In this document: piece by piece, positions 12,658 to 25,700 of the stretch | Position numbering within the stretch: the stretch's first letter is position 1 | Layout of the letters: each line of letters starts with the position of its first letter | From: Haliotis asinina | Lineage: Eukaryota > Mollusca > Gastropoda > Lepetellida > Haliotidae | NCBI RefSeq assembly: GCF_037392515.1 | Contig: NC_090285.1 | Span: 6,823,501 to 6,887,500 of the forward strand | Length of the DNA: 64,000 bases | Direction: 5' to 3' | Program-made: the position numbers and the translations under genes | The notes under the pieces: generated by a model | The model's database searches: none | What the model was told of the DNA's origin: nothing | The model's input: only the letters and a program-made list of their open reading frames with translations

Positions 12658-13957
12658 TAGTATTCCCAGAAATTATTGAGAATCATGTTGCGTCATGTAA
12701 CTCATTACGTTTATTAACTTCTGGCGTTTTACTTACATAAAGATGTTAAAACATCATCCTTTTACAGTCTCAGTCTTGTTTTTAGTACTTTGTTAGACCT
12801 CCTCACTCAGCAATGCATGCCTGAATATGCCTAGGCACACTACCCATCAAAGTTTGTAGGTAATCGTGTGACAGGGTATCCCAATATTGGACCACCTCGG
12901 CCTTCATATCTTCAATATTTCTCAGTCCCTTTTGGTTTATTCTGTCCTTCATGACTCCCCACACATTCTCAATTGGGTTTAGGTCTGGGCTGTAACTGGG
13001 CCAGTCTAAAACTTGAACATTTTCGCCCGACAACCACTGTTTTGTGTAGCGCGCAGTGTGTTTTGGGTCATTATCATGCTGGAAAATCCAATCATCTTCA
13101 TACAATGTTTGTGCTGTCGGAAGAAGGTGACCATTTAGAATGTCAACGTATCTTTCTTTTGTCAAGTTTCCCGTGAAAACACACAATGGCGTCACTCCGC
13201 GAGCCGATATGCCACCCCACATGTGAAACTTCGGGCTGTGTTTTTGGTCGCTGGTAGATAGGTTTGACAGTATCTTTGGTCTAAATTTTCACACAATTAG
13301 GGAAAAGCCAAACAGAACTTTTATCCGAAAAGAAAACATTATCCCAATCTTGATTTTCATGAGCCCGACAACAGTTTAAACGTTTTTTCCTTTTGTGCAT
13401 CTTTCATCAACGACGAGGGAATTCCACGTTTTTTCACCCAATTAAGTCTCTGTAATTCCTGCCTAACTGTTTCATTGCATACCTGAGGACTTCCTCTGCT
13501 AATCATTTCATTTCTGATGTTCTCAACACTTTTCAATTTGCCCCTACTCACAATCTGCCCAAGTCTTCGGCGATCCACAACACTGAATTTCCTAGGCCGA
13601 CCTGCCCCTGCTTTGTGCTCTATCCCGGTTCCTGTTTGAATATTCTTCAAAGTTCTGTATACTGTAGACAGAGGAATACCATGTCTACAAGCTAACACTT
13701 TAGCATCAGCCTCATCCCTTTCAAAATCATCTGGAATGAGCTTTCTTTTCTCTCTTGCTGTAAATTCTGCCATGTCAACACAGGAAGCCATCTGCTCAGA
13801 CAAGGGAGATTACTCTTGACGTAATGAGCTGCCTTCTAAGCCTTCAAGAGTTGTCTCCCTTATTTAGTATGCTTAGTGCATAGTGAAAGCCCTTTTTCCA
13901 ATCTTAGCATCATTAGAAAAAAAACAAAGATTTTCTCAATAATTTCTGGGAACACTG
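12658..13957 (-). mobile_element. full-length Tc1-like DNA transposon, about 1.3 kb
   Basis: Inverted ends match for more than 20 bases: TTCCCAGAAATTATTGAGAA on the left and its complement TTCTCAATAATTTCTGGGAA on the right, with a CAGTG-type tip (TAGTA on the left). Both ends are bordered by TA (12656-12657 and 13958-13959), the target duplication of Tc1/mariner elements. The 1300-bp size is typical of the superfamily. It lies inside the proposed 5'UTR intron of unit A, in antisense orientation. Confidence 0.88.
12803..13803 (-). pseudogene. frameshifted Tc1 transposase (DD34E)
   Basis: Two minus frames form one transposase. The first (13803-13357, 148 codons) holds the DNA-binding half, with an HTH near GIPLSTVYRTLKN and a second one near VCNETVRQELQRLNW. 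The second (13222-12803, 139 codons) starts at HMWGG and holds the catalytic core. Visible acidic residues are D in FFSDKS (in the shifted gap), D in FQHDNDPKHT and E in DLNPIENVWG, with 34 residues between the last two. The frame changes between 13357 and 13222, and that gap also contains a stop in one frame, so this copy is inactive. Confidence 0.88.
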
Positions 13958-14107
13958 TAACTTATGTTATACACTTAAAGAGAATATTTTACATATTGGT
14001 TTGGAATTGGGTTGTACCAAATGAGCAGTTAATTCCTGAATCACCTAAACCATAGATGTAGTGAGATGGGTTAAGCACAATGTGGAAAGGTTAGTGGCTT
14101 GCTTTGC

Positions 14108-14172
14108 TTGATCGATCACTCACTCACTCACTCACTCACTCACTCACTCACTCACTCACTTACTCACTCACA
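14108..14172. repeat. (CACT)n microsatellite
   Basis: Twelve or more TCAC/CACT units. The same tetramer forms the tails of both SINE families, so this array may be an expanded SINE tail. Confidence 0.9.
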
Positions 14173-14190
14173 TGGCCTTAGTCATAAGAG

Positions 14191-14702
14191 GACCAATGAA
14201 TTGTAATGTAACTTAAAAACTAATACGCATAACATATTCAATGAAACACTGGTCATACTCAAAACATATACCAACTCTGTGAGGTTTGTGCATAATTTTT
14301 GTCCTAATAGTAAAAAAAAGTTGTTTAACAAACTACCATTACAATATTGACACAGCTCACTGTTTATTGCGAGGGAGGAGCGCAGAGAAAGGCAGAGCCA
14401 GGTGTTCAAGAAGCACATGTATAAGTACCGAGAAAGTTATATATTCATTAACCTGTGCTGTGCTGTCTCCATGCTTCCTCGCACACCTGGCTGTCCCTTT
14501 CTCTGTACTCTTTCCCTCGTAACAGATAGGGAACTGTGTCAATATTTTTAATAATTGTTTGTTAAAGAACTTTTTTATTTAAGGAAAAATATTCTGCAAA
14601 AACCTCACAGAGTTGGTATGATGTTCTGATTATGATCATCGTTTCTTTGAATATGTTATGTTTATTTGTTTTCAAGCCAGACTGCAATTCATCGGTCTGC
14701 TT
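14191..14702. repeat. 0.5-kb fold-back inverted repeat
   Basis: Two arms of about 250 bp face each other around a short centre near 14440. Matching blocks include ACCAACTCTGTGAGGTTT, ATATTGACACAG, GCATAACATATTCAA and CAGAGAAAGG with their complements at 14550-14690. A transcript from either strand would fold into a hairpin hundreds of bases long. The overlapping open frames on both strands are by-products of the symmetry. Confidence 0.85.
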
Positions 14703-17700
14703 TTGAGCCAGACAAACTATATAGACTTCGAATCTGGACTAAGCATTGCAGGCAGGGCAAGGCACTAGGGAAAAATAATGTGAACAAGGACTGAAACAAA
14801 GTAGAGAAAGTGATATGGTTCTGGGAATGGGAGGCCACCATATCCACACTGTGTCAATAATCTAAGTTCCTTTTCACTTACCAAATGGCTATTAATCAAG
14901 CAGTAGGATGCCATGTTAATCCTTCTTGTTCATGGACACAGATTTTATTTGTTGTTTGTCATCCTGAATGCTTATGTTGTCATATGTGTGTAGGTTGGAT
15001 AATATTAATTATGTAATCAATGTCATATAATTTCAGTCTCATCCATTTTGGGGTAGGCTGACAGCCATGGAGAGTTCAGGTGTTGTCTACAGGCAGGAGC
15101 CCTAGGGCATCACCGTTATCATACTGTACTGACTGGGCACATTGTTGTTTAGATGAACAGCTAGTCTCTAAAATGAACATATTTTACAGTAAAAAAGGTT
15201 CATAGTGAAAAAAATAAAGTGTAATGAAAAGGAGCCCTGACAATTTTTTTCATTGTTAATTTGGAACCATACATGTTCGTCATTGAGAGAAGTCCGAGTG
15301 GAAATCTAAATTTATACAAGACTTGCATGGGCTTTCTTGGATATGTTTGCTTGAGGGTCTCTATAGCAAACTAATTGTTGTTGCTTTGTACAGTTAGTTG
15401 GCTTTGATGTTGGAAATGCTAGTTGCCGTTTCTCCATTTTCCTCACAATGTTGTTTATTGTCTTTTATCGTACTTAAGTGATATATTAATTATTATGATA
15501 GAGCACTTACTTGACACCTAATTCAGATTTTGTCAGGCATCCTTCTGTTGCAGTTATTGATTACCCTGCCTGTTAACTCAGCCAGTGCCACATGTTCTCA
15601 CATGGCACTAATTATGTCAAGTCTACACTGAAGCAAATGGGGGAAGATACTGGTTGTCCTACTAGTCCTGTTTAACTATTCCATTATGTTTTTTCATAGT
15701 TAGTTAAACACTGACCGGTAAATATTTTTTGCTGTTTGTCCTGAGGGAGTCTGTACAAGGGATAAATTGTTTGAGGGGCACTTAAAAGGTTGGAGCAGTA
15801 AGGAATGGTAGCAATATATAGATAACAACTTCTTTATTACAGTGAGACTGACATTGTGGTTTTAGTTCTAACACTGTTACAGAGATTGGGAAAGGCAGGT
15901 GCCATGGGCCATTATGCACATGAAAAGAAAAAATGGCCCATTAAAATTTTGAAGTTTACTATTGATAAAAGGGCAGTGGCCCATTCCATTTTCAGAATAT
16001 GGCTTATAATCCTGAAAATGGCACATTGTCAAAATTCTCTTTCCCAATTCATGCTGTTATGAAGCAAGGGTTGAACAGAACAAAGATTGAAAGGCATATA
16101 TGCAGGTATGTGGAAGTGTTTACACAGCACAATGATAGGGTGTAAAACTCTCCAAAATTTCATCCTGATGACTGGGCTGGTTGGATGTAAAACTTGTGTG
16201 CCCTGACCAAAACTTACCTGTGCACAACTGAGTTAGGTGCTGTAGTTAATCATCCAACTGGAATTCATCATTTATTTTTATGGGTTTATATCCTGATTTA
16301 TTATCCTGAAATATGGTGAATATTTTCATATGCATATTTAAATTTAGATACGACCATTTAGCAGGTGGATTTGAGACCCTGGCTGTCCATGTTGAAAATA
16401 ACCTGCCCGAGCAATCAGACAGGCAGGTATTGTGAATGCTGACTATGAGCATTAGTTTGAAGGAAACCATTTATTCCATTTTCTAAAGCTGATCCAACTA
16501 CAATGATATTAGTTTTGCTGATCCATCTCATTGTTCACTTCCTTTTGTGTTCGGAAACTGGTTATGTTAAAAAAAAATGGTAAATTTTCTGATAATTTAT
16601 TCATTTATAAAAAAGAAATTTTATTGCAGTTGAATAAATTTTCTTTTTTATTAAGATCAGACCAATATTTTTTTTCGTTTTATGTATCTGATGATCATAT
16701 TTTTTTAAGAATAAAACTAAAAATTGATTTTCCAAACTCAAAAATCAAAATCCTAATGTTGATGGTATTAGTGAAATATCATTGAAAACAGAATGAAACC
16801 TAAATTCACTCAATATATTCATAGTTGATATAAACAAACCAAAAGAGTTAACTTGGAAACTCGTGTGGTTTTTGCTTTGACTGGAGATTTTTAAAACAAA
16901 TTTTTCCATCCTGCTGTAGGTTTTCTGAGGACAAAGCTCTATACAATGAAAAGAAAAATGATCAGGGCTAATAAATAAGTTAGCAGAAATTTTGCAAAAT
17001 TTTGTCCTGAATATCAAAGCCATCAAACAAGACAGACATCCTGGTTCTGTTCTGACACTTAAAGGGGATGTTTGGCTTATATGGCTGAATATTATATAAC
17101 ATTCCTGTGATGACATGACCCAAGCTATATGAGAACAACTTGTGTGTTGTAGAATAATGTGGAATGTTATGGCGATAATAGAGCTATCGTCTACATCAAA
17201 TGAATTATGATAGCTTTCCTGGAGACATGTCATGACCAGACAGTTAACATGGCCTGTACCGCACACTCAACACAGTGTTGACATTTAGCATTTCAAACAA
17301 TTTGTGTCAAACCGGATCTAGCCAAAACATCAGCACAGGTCCAGACAAATAACCCAAAGTTCTCTGAACTAGTTTATTGCCCAATTTGTTTGTGGGCAGA
17401 ATCAGCTGCAACATTCATTGTCAGTATGGAGGGGTAATCAGTCTTTTACCTTCATCTACAAAACTGAGACTCAAGTCGAACACAACTAATTTCAAGGATC
17501 CTCACCGGAAACATGTCTGCTATGATGAAATGAAACTATGTAACTTACTTTCAAACAGAGCATACCACATTTCTTTTTAACTGTTACATAATTTCTGCAT
17601 ACTGGCTTGTAATGGCATCAAAATGTTGCTACATAATGACCACAGAATCAGCTACAGCCACAATATATTTTGATCTATGTATATGATTATTTATCATGCA

Positions 17701-18269
17701 CAATTGTGTTCCACAGGAAATATTGATTATCTGAGATCGAATGATTAATGCCCAGTGATATTATTTGACAGTAGATTTTGTACAAAACCCTGACACCATC
17801 TAATACATAACTCGTAATGCTATGACATAAAAAAATCTGATGTCGCTGTGCTATGACATCAGTGCACACAAGTCTAATGGCAGCACCATATTCAGAGATG
17901 CTCATTTTTCAGTGATAACTAATGAAGAGTGATTTTGATGAATCTTGTCTTTGTGTCTTATCATTTCAAATGTATCATCATTTGTTGATAAAAGTAAAAA
18001 TACCCTTGGCAAGCCTTGGATATTTGTAACATTATCAACTCGTGATGATATGTTTAATACCAAGAGACACTTGAGTGAAATTCTCTATGCAGTTTTAAAG
18101 TTTTGCACCAAAATAATTAAATGTTACTTCAGATTCATGAGTCTTCAAGTAGTAGGATAATCAATAATACAAGCATTTACATTGCCCATAGAAAGTGTGC
18201 CCAATGGAAATTGATCAAAATAATCCCCAACTACTATTTTGTGAATATTTACAACATTTTACAATTGGG
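14703..18269. other. long intronic stretch, no supported gene
   Basis: AT-rich non-coding sequence. The longest open frame of the window lies here (17266-16745, minus, 173 codons). Its translation has no recognisable domain, signal peptide or membrane pattern, and no splice-framed neighbours, so I do not call it. Confidence 0.45.
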
Positions 18270-18477
18270 TATGCTTTTCGTAAGAGGCGACTAACGGGAT
18301 CGGGTGGTCAGGCTCGCTGACTTGGTTGACACATGTTATCAATTCCCAATACGCAGATTGATGCTCATGTTGTTGATCACTTGATTGTCTGGTCCAGACT
18401 CGATTATTTACAGACTGTCGCAATATAGCTGGAATATTGCTGAGTGTGGCGTAAAACTCACTCACTCACTCACTCAT
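18270..18477 (+). mobile_element. SINE2 copy
   Basis: Well preserved from TTCGTAAGAGGCGACTAACG through TTGATTGTCTGGTCCAGACT and GCTGGAATATTGCTGAGTG to an intact (CACT)n tail. Confidence 0.85.
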
Positions 18478-18746
18478 TTTACAGTTGCTTATTTGGAAAA
18501 AAAAGGTAAAGTTTTGAATCTTTTGAACTTTCGGACATTCTGCAATGATAATGATATGTGCTGTACAGACAAAGCTTTTGACAAATTAACTTCTTTTCTC
18601 CGAACATACTGACAATGAAACACAGTGAGATTCTGTTTATGAAATACGGAGTTCATTATGGAATTTCTTATGCCTGATTAAAAGTGATTTGGAGTTTTGA
18701 ACAGGATTTAATTAACATGGCTACTGACATAGTTTCACTTGCACAT

Positions 18747-18896
18747 GGGGCAGTGAGGTAAAAAGGAAAATGGAAACGTGCGCTCATCACACTAAATATC
18801 CAGATTTGATTCCCCACATGGGTACAGGTGTGAATCCTATTTCTGGTGTTGCCGTCATATTGCTGTAATATTGCTGCAAGCAACCTAAAACTAAGC
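18747..18896 (+). mobile_element. SINE1 copy (diverged head)
   Basis: The B box survives as GATTTGATTCCCCACATGG, followed by CCTATTTCTGGTGTTGCCG and repeated ATATTGCTG motifs. The A box is barely recognisable. Confidence 0.65.
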
Positions 18897-19338
18897 TATG
18901 TAATCACAGACACCTTGTTTTGCTGGGTGTCTTTGCTTCAGTTCTGAATGTTTGGCATGTGGTTTAACAACTACAGCTGTTAGTGGCTTTTCATAGTATG
19001 GGAAATATGAATATGGGGCTGAGTGCTACATATAGAGTGGCTGAGGTCTTTGTGCTATAAGTTAAACACATTCTTGATATGTGAATGTAGTTATACATCG
19101 CCATTTTAATATTGCCAGCAACCAATTGGTAATAAATGCTTGTTCATGGCATGAGAGACAGTAGCTGTCATTCAGATCAAATGTCCATTGCTAACCTGTG
19201 AATGGTAATAACACAACATGCAACATGGAGATAACTCAAGTCCAAGCAAGACACACTTAACAAGATGAATGTTAGAAGCTCAAATATTGGATTAATACTC
19301 TTCAGCAATATCTTTAAGAATCATTGTTGGAATCTTGA

Positions 19339-19632
19339 TTGAGTATGTTTTACTCTGCTTTTAGCAATATTCCAGCAATATCAAGATGGGGACACCAGAA
19401 ATGGGCATCACTCATTGTACCCATGTGGGGAATCAAACCCAAGGGACTTCTTTCTTGAAGCATCCTTTGGTGGTGTTGCTTGTGTCACTATGTGTAGCTG
19501 TAATTCCCATTCAGTATGATTGCACTAAGGTTACCTCTGTGACCTAAGATCCCATTAGTGCTATGTGAAAGGAGGCCCAGCCCTTCAGCATGACAAGCAA
19601 ATGCTTCAACCATTTTGCTACCCCACAGCGCC
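19339..19632 (-). mobile_element. SINE1 copy split by about 135 bp
   Basis: The tail and body half is at 19339-19442 and the tRNA-like head half at 19580-19632, both on the minus strand. Between them is foreign sequence that includes TGGTGGTGTTGCTTGTG, a 17-base match to the core of the signal-peptide exon at 19715-19731. The SINE lies immediately upstream of that exon's acceptor. Confidence 0.7.
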
Positions 19633-19693
19633 GAAGCTCAGAACCTCCGTCACAGTTGTCAACCTGATCAGACCTTTGTTTTTTTTGTTACAG

Positions 19694-19760
19694 ATGAAGA
19701 CATTGTCGACTCTGGTGGTGTTGCTTGTGGTCCTTGTGGCTTCAGTGTCTGCTGAGCACA
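19694..19760 (+). CDS. unit A exon: signal peptide
   Basis: The ATG follows directly after the acceptor TTACAG. It encodes MKTLSTLVVLLVVLVASVSA followed by EH: a short basic start, a long Leu/Val core and an A-x-A type cleavage site (SVSA). The donor is ACA|GTATGT, phase 1. Choosing this ATG needs no alternative, since no upstream codon lies in the exon. Confidence 0.85.
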
Positions 19761-22700
19761 GTATGTAGTTTACTTTATAACTTTTGTGTGTGGTGGCAGT
19801 GTTCCCGATAGCATTCTAATTTATCGGTCCCTGGGACCGGAAGCAATAAAATATACCAGTCAGTTCTAAAGTTTTGCCGGTCCTATAACTATCACAAATA
19901 ATAAAAACGTATTCATTTGCATTTACCAGTTTTATTCTTCTGTCATCGTTAGAATAGTCCAGATTATTTTCTCACAGGACAGACTACAATCTTTGTTTCT
20001 TTCTACTCTGGAACATGGCTTTTGCCATTGCCAAGTCATGTTCACAGACACTGTGCATATTTAATGTCATCGGATTGTTCAACCTTCACTCAGAAAGTCT
20101 ATTTCGACTGGCACTGTGTATTCTATTTTGTACGCTGAAATCATGTTCAGCTGGAACACTGCTGACTGGTATGGATAACCCTATATGGGCCAGATTAACA
20201 TAATCAGGGAAAGTATCACCATAATCCTGGATGAGTACTTTGCATGTTTGTGAAAATGTTGTGCCAAGGCCAGTGACGACACGAACTGAAGGAAATCCCA
20301 CACAGTGCGCTCTCTGCTGATTGGCTGATTATCAGGCAATTCTGTGACGTCATTCACAGGACTAAAATGGCCTGACAAGACTGAGGGATTCCCTGCCATA
20401 CTCTCGTAATTCGTCAGCATTTTGGAGAAATTTACTGGGGTTTAGCACCTGATCAAGTGCAAAGAGAACAGACATAGAGTCCTGTGGAAACTGGCGACGG
20501 AGAGAAGCAATGAGATCTTCAATGAAACCAGGCCTCTTTGCTTTGAATGCTATGGTAAATATCTCGTTAGCGTAAGCCAGCTTGATGTCACGAAAGGTTT
20601 CGTCAGCAATATTGTTCATAAAGCCTTGTTCAAAGATGCCTGTCTCTGTCAAGGTCTCGAGGCATGTGATTGTAGAATTAACCATTGGGTGAATCTGAGA
20701 TAAGTTCAAATCGTCTCACTGAAACATTGTAGCAGAGTACTCATACAATTTGTGTAGTTCATTCAGTGTGTTGCGATATTCAGGCATAGATTTTGACAGC
20801 TTTACCACATCTTGCGATGCCAGTGCCACTCTGTGCGCAATGCAGTGCACATGTACTAAAATGGACAGTCACTTGTTCTAAGGCAAACTCCAACACCATT
20901 TCTCACACCTGTCATAATGCTTGCCCCATCTGAACCGAGGCCTACAATTTTATTCAAACTAATTCCCCTTTCAGGCATTATTTCCTGTATCTTTTCCCTG
21001 ATCAAGTGGGCAGTTCTTCCACTGACAATAATATTTCCTAGAAAAACAGTTTCTGCTTTTCCACCAATCACAGCATGAACAAACATTATCAATTTTTTAT
21101 CGACAGTGATATTAACAGTTTCATCTATTATTAGTCCAATGAATTTACTTTTGGAGAGTTGTTCTTATAAGCATTCCAGAGTAGCGTCTGCAAGAGCTGT
21201 CTCCATTTCATAGACTGATTCACCCTGAGAGTAAACTACACTGCTGAGTGACTGACACCCAAGTTGTTTTTGCAATTCCAAAATACTTGAAAATTTACTT
21301 GCAGGAATATTTACCTGTGCTAAAAACAGAACTGTTCTCATCATAGCTGATAATGGGTCGTCTGTCTTTTCTTTAGCCGCTGTCATGTGAGCATTCATAG
21401 TTTTTCTGTTTGAATAAAACAAACACTGCATCTCTGTGACTTACACTGTCTCTATGTTCTTTCATTGCAGACTTCTGCATATTAATGCAGCTTTTTGTAA
21501 AGCCATGTTTTTGATGCTGCCTCACATATCCTGCAGTACATTTTTTCGTTGTCCCCATAACGCAACCACTGAAACCCATTCAGCCAGTCCTCCTTGAATG
21601 TTCTTGTTTTAGATGTGTTTTTTTTTTTTTTTTACTAGACTCCTGTTCGGATTGTCCATCGATACATATTTCTGCGTCACTCTTGTCATGACTGGTTTTC
21701 CTTTTACCTGAATCAGTCCCTGCTTTGCCCCTGAAGAAAAAGTTTAAATTTGTCTGCTTGGCTGCCATGCTTGTGTTAATAACCTCAAAGCAAAGTTGAA
21801 TGTATAAAGAAACGTTTTGGTTCGAGACTACACTGGCTACTATGATCTAAAAATGGTATAGTGGGAAACCCAGTTTCGTTTTCAACAAACAACGTCAGTT
21901 GAGTAATAATTTATTTTAAAACTCAGAAGCATTTTATTCAAAGAAGATTTGTGATGGATTTTTAATGTGAGCTCTCAAATTGAAACTGCTGGTTCTTGGG
22001 ACTGGCGGACATTATACATACCAGTCCTTGTGAAATTTTACCGGTCACATACCGGAATTTACTGGTTAACGGGAACACTGGGTAGTAAGTCTATATTGCT
22101 TTCACCAACAGGTTCCTTGTGTGCTTAGAAGAAACTCTGCACAGCTAATTAGAGATTTATTTTTACTCTAATTGTCATGTTGCTAAAATATTGACCTCCA
22201 TAAAAATCTTCGACTACCTATGTATGTAACAACAGGCAACTAATGGGATCAGGTGGTCAGTCAAACAGATATGGTTGATGTATAATACCCATCAAAAGTA
22301 TAGACTCACTTATAGCACTCACCCTGTGTGCGTGTGCGGTATTGGCAGAGCCTTTGCTTTGGTATACCATAATGCGATCCAAAAATGCTGTATGTTTGCT
22401 TTACATACTTTTTATCATATCAAAATGTTCATTCAAAATAGGACCCGTGAAGGTCCCGGGGTAGAATAGGCCTTCAGCAACCCATGCTTGCCATAAAAGG
22501 TGACTATGCTTGTCGTAAGAGGCGACTAACGGGATCGGGTGGTCAGACTAGCTGACTTGGTTGACACATGTCATCGGTTCCCCATTGCGCAGATCGATGC
22601 TCATGTTGTTGATCACTGGATTGTCTGGTCCAGACTCGATTATTTACAGACCGTCGCCATATAGCTGGAATATTGCTAAGTGCGACGTAAAACTAAACTC

Positions 22701-25700
22701 ACTCACTCATTCAAAATAGCAAAGATAATGGTTATTGGATTCGATTTTATCAAACAGTGGAAGGTTTGGCTCCTGTTGTCAGAGGGCAGTGGGATAGCCT
22801 CATGGTTACAATGTGTGAAGTCCATTTCTGGAATCCTCCGCCATAATATTACTGGAATATTGCTACAGGGTGCGCATGGGCCTGAAAAAGGCCTTAAATT
22901 GGACTGTTGCCTTGAAAAGACCTTAAATTTAGCATTGACTTAAAAAGACCTTGAATATCAAAATATTGCCTTGAAAAGGCTGTAAATTTGATCTTAAAGA
23001 TATTTAAAAAAATAGATCTAATACAATATGTTATTGAAACGTAAAAGATTGGAAGTTGAACAAGAACCATAGTCTACTTCCTACTTGTTACGCGCCCCTA
23101 CATCAGCATAAGTAAACTCGGGTTTACATGTAAACACGGGTAAACACAGTTTACATGTATGCATTGACTAATCACAGTTTGCTTCGTCACAGTTCGGGAA
23201 ACCATGAACATTCACGGAAATACATTATAAGTTATCACATCGTGTTGAGGGAAATACAGGGTTTTATCAGTCCCGAGTAAGGTTGTATTCCCCCGGCCAG
23301 AGGTGAGTATGCAGTACACCAGTTGATTTGGGTGACCTTGAGCTTATTTTCAAGGTCACCATGACTCTTAAACCACTTGTCTAGCACGTCTGATAAACTG
23401 TTATACCCAATGTCTTCAAATTTGGTGATAGCCTACATTGGGGGATTACATAGACATCAGTTTATTTGGGTGACCTTGACCTTCTTTTCAATATGACCAC
23501 GAGACTTTGTTCACTTTTCAAACTTATGTTACATATCTCATAAAACACTGCAAATGATGTCTTCAATTTTGTCGACATGATGATGTTATAAATATTACAG
23601 TCTTCTTCAGTGGCAAGGGACATTGCCACATTAGTGGCACACACTTCTTGTTTTTGTTTTGAAAATTGCACAAAATGCATTTTCAGATTTCACATCTTGA
23701 AGGACTGGAGCCTTTAAGATAAATTCATTGATGGTTTGAAACAAGCATTTAATGGCACAGACAAAACCAAACAAGTGATAAATATTGTTAATGCAAAGAA
23801 ATGTTCATGAATTGTTTGTGTTCGATCATGAGGAAACAAGATCAATTGCTTGGTCATTTGGTCACTGCGACCAATCTGTGATCATTTCAATACATTGGAC
23901 CACTAACTATCAGAGTTAAAATTCTTCCAAAAAAGTACTTGTGGGGAGCTCAGAATGTGACTTTTTGAAACTCATTTTACAGGGGCAATCATAATTTATT
24001 CTCATTTGGGGATGGGGGTGATGATGATAATAATGGAGTTGCTTGCACAATGTGAATGCCTTACCCCCCTTAAAATTAATGCACTGAGTAAGTGACCCTC
24101 CCCTCCTTGTCATGTAATTCACCATCATCATCATCATCATCATCACACCCCTACTCCCAGCCCCACCCCCTCACCACCACCACCCATGCACACACACACA
24201 GCCATAAATTATGAACGGTCCCTAAGTTCAGTTTTTGGCCACTAAGTAATAGAGGGACTTCAAGTTAGATGTGCATGTTTTGATGTTGTTTCATGGCATG
24301 GTAAACTGCTGTTAATGATGTGCTAATCCACTTCGAAAATGTGTTAATAACACAAGTAATGAGTAGATAAGGTAAAATGATCGTGGAATGACTGGCAGTA
24401 AAAAATATTTTCCACAAATTTAGGGGAACCTAACTAAACTTTATTGCATTCGTCTGTTCTAGCATTCAACATGTCTTGAAACTGAAAGACAGTTGTTGAA
24501 AAAAAATGTTTACATTCACTATCACGTCTTTAAAACGTTGCATCCCTTTAGCATGAGGGAAACACTTTATGGCCTCCTGGTCCACCACATTACCTTTCCA
24601 TCTTGGATGGCTTGTGGGTTTCTGTATTTTCCTCCCTAGTATAGATGACATGGCCTGATAAGGGTGAAACGGTATGCTCTTACCCCAGTATGGGATGTAT
24701 TGTGGTACACGGTTTGGTATGTTTCGGTTTGATACATCAGATACGATCATAATGCAGAAAATTGACTGACAAAATCGTTAGTTTTCAAGAAAATCTTTTG
24801 AAAGGTTAATAAAATGACAGTATGAAAAGCAAAAATACAGGATTTTTGGATTGCATGAAGGTATAGCAAACTAAATGCAACATCAGTGGTTCTGCCATAT
24901 TCCAAATCACCCCTGTATACTGGTAGCTGGAATAGTGTTGAAGGATGAGTTAAACCCAGCTTATGTCCTCTGTTGGATGCTGTTCTTAATATCAGCTGCA
25001 ACATGAGTACAGTGAAGCCAGTTTCTGGTTTGCCATGACAAACTGATAAAGATTGAATACAGCCAAGGTGGCGTAAAGCAATATTCACTCACTTCTGAAT
25101 AGGAGTCTGACAGTATACCATGATACTAGTAGAACCCCAGTATTTTATATCGGTTCGGCATACTGCAATGCAGTCTAAAACTTCACTATTTTCAGTTTTT
25201 ATACCGCATTTCTATCTGGTCATAAAATAACAGTTTTGTTCATTCAAATAACAAAGGTTATAGTTATTTTTTTCCATGATAATAAATGATATAAGGTTTT
25301 GCTCTTGTCACTTTTCTGCATGGTGATTTTATCTTATACAGGGTGCAGATACAGAGGGGTGCATGTTATTGAGGAAAAATGGCGGAGTTTCAATGGTCAT
25401 TTAACAAATTTCAGGACAAAAGTGGGATAGCACCCCAGCACATTACACCACACCACACCACACCACACCACAACCCCCCTCTTTCTCCTCTCTTTCTCAT
25501 TCCCTTCCTCCCTCTGTCTTCTCTCTCCTACCCCGACCAACAATGATGGACCTATGTCATGTTATGTCATATACCAGAGAAAAATGGAGGAGGCCTTTTA
25601 CCGCACTACCGTGGTAGGAGTGTACTGTTTCACCCCTACTTCTGAATATTGTCATGACTAGTACTGTTATTGAGGTTAGTGAAAATGTTGAACTGCTTAT

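Noticed and set aside
14182..14542. Overlapping frames on both strands
   Set aside because: Produced by the fold-back palindrome; no family match.
16745..17266. 173-codon minus-strand open frame, the longest in the window
   Set aside because: No recognisable domain, no signal or membrane pattern, no splice or promoter context, and the DNA looks like AT-rich intron. Length alone is not convincing.
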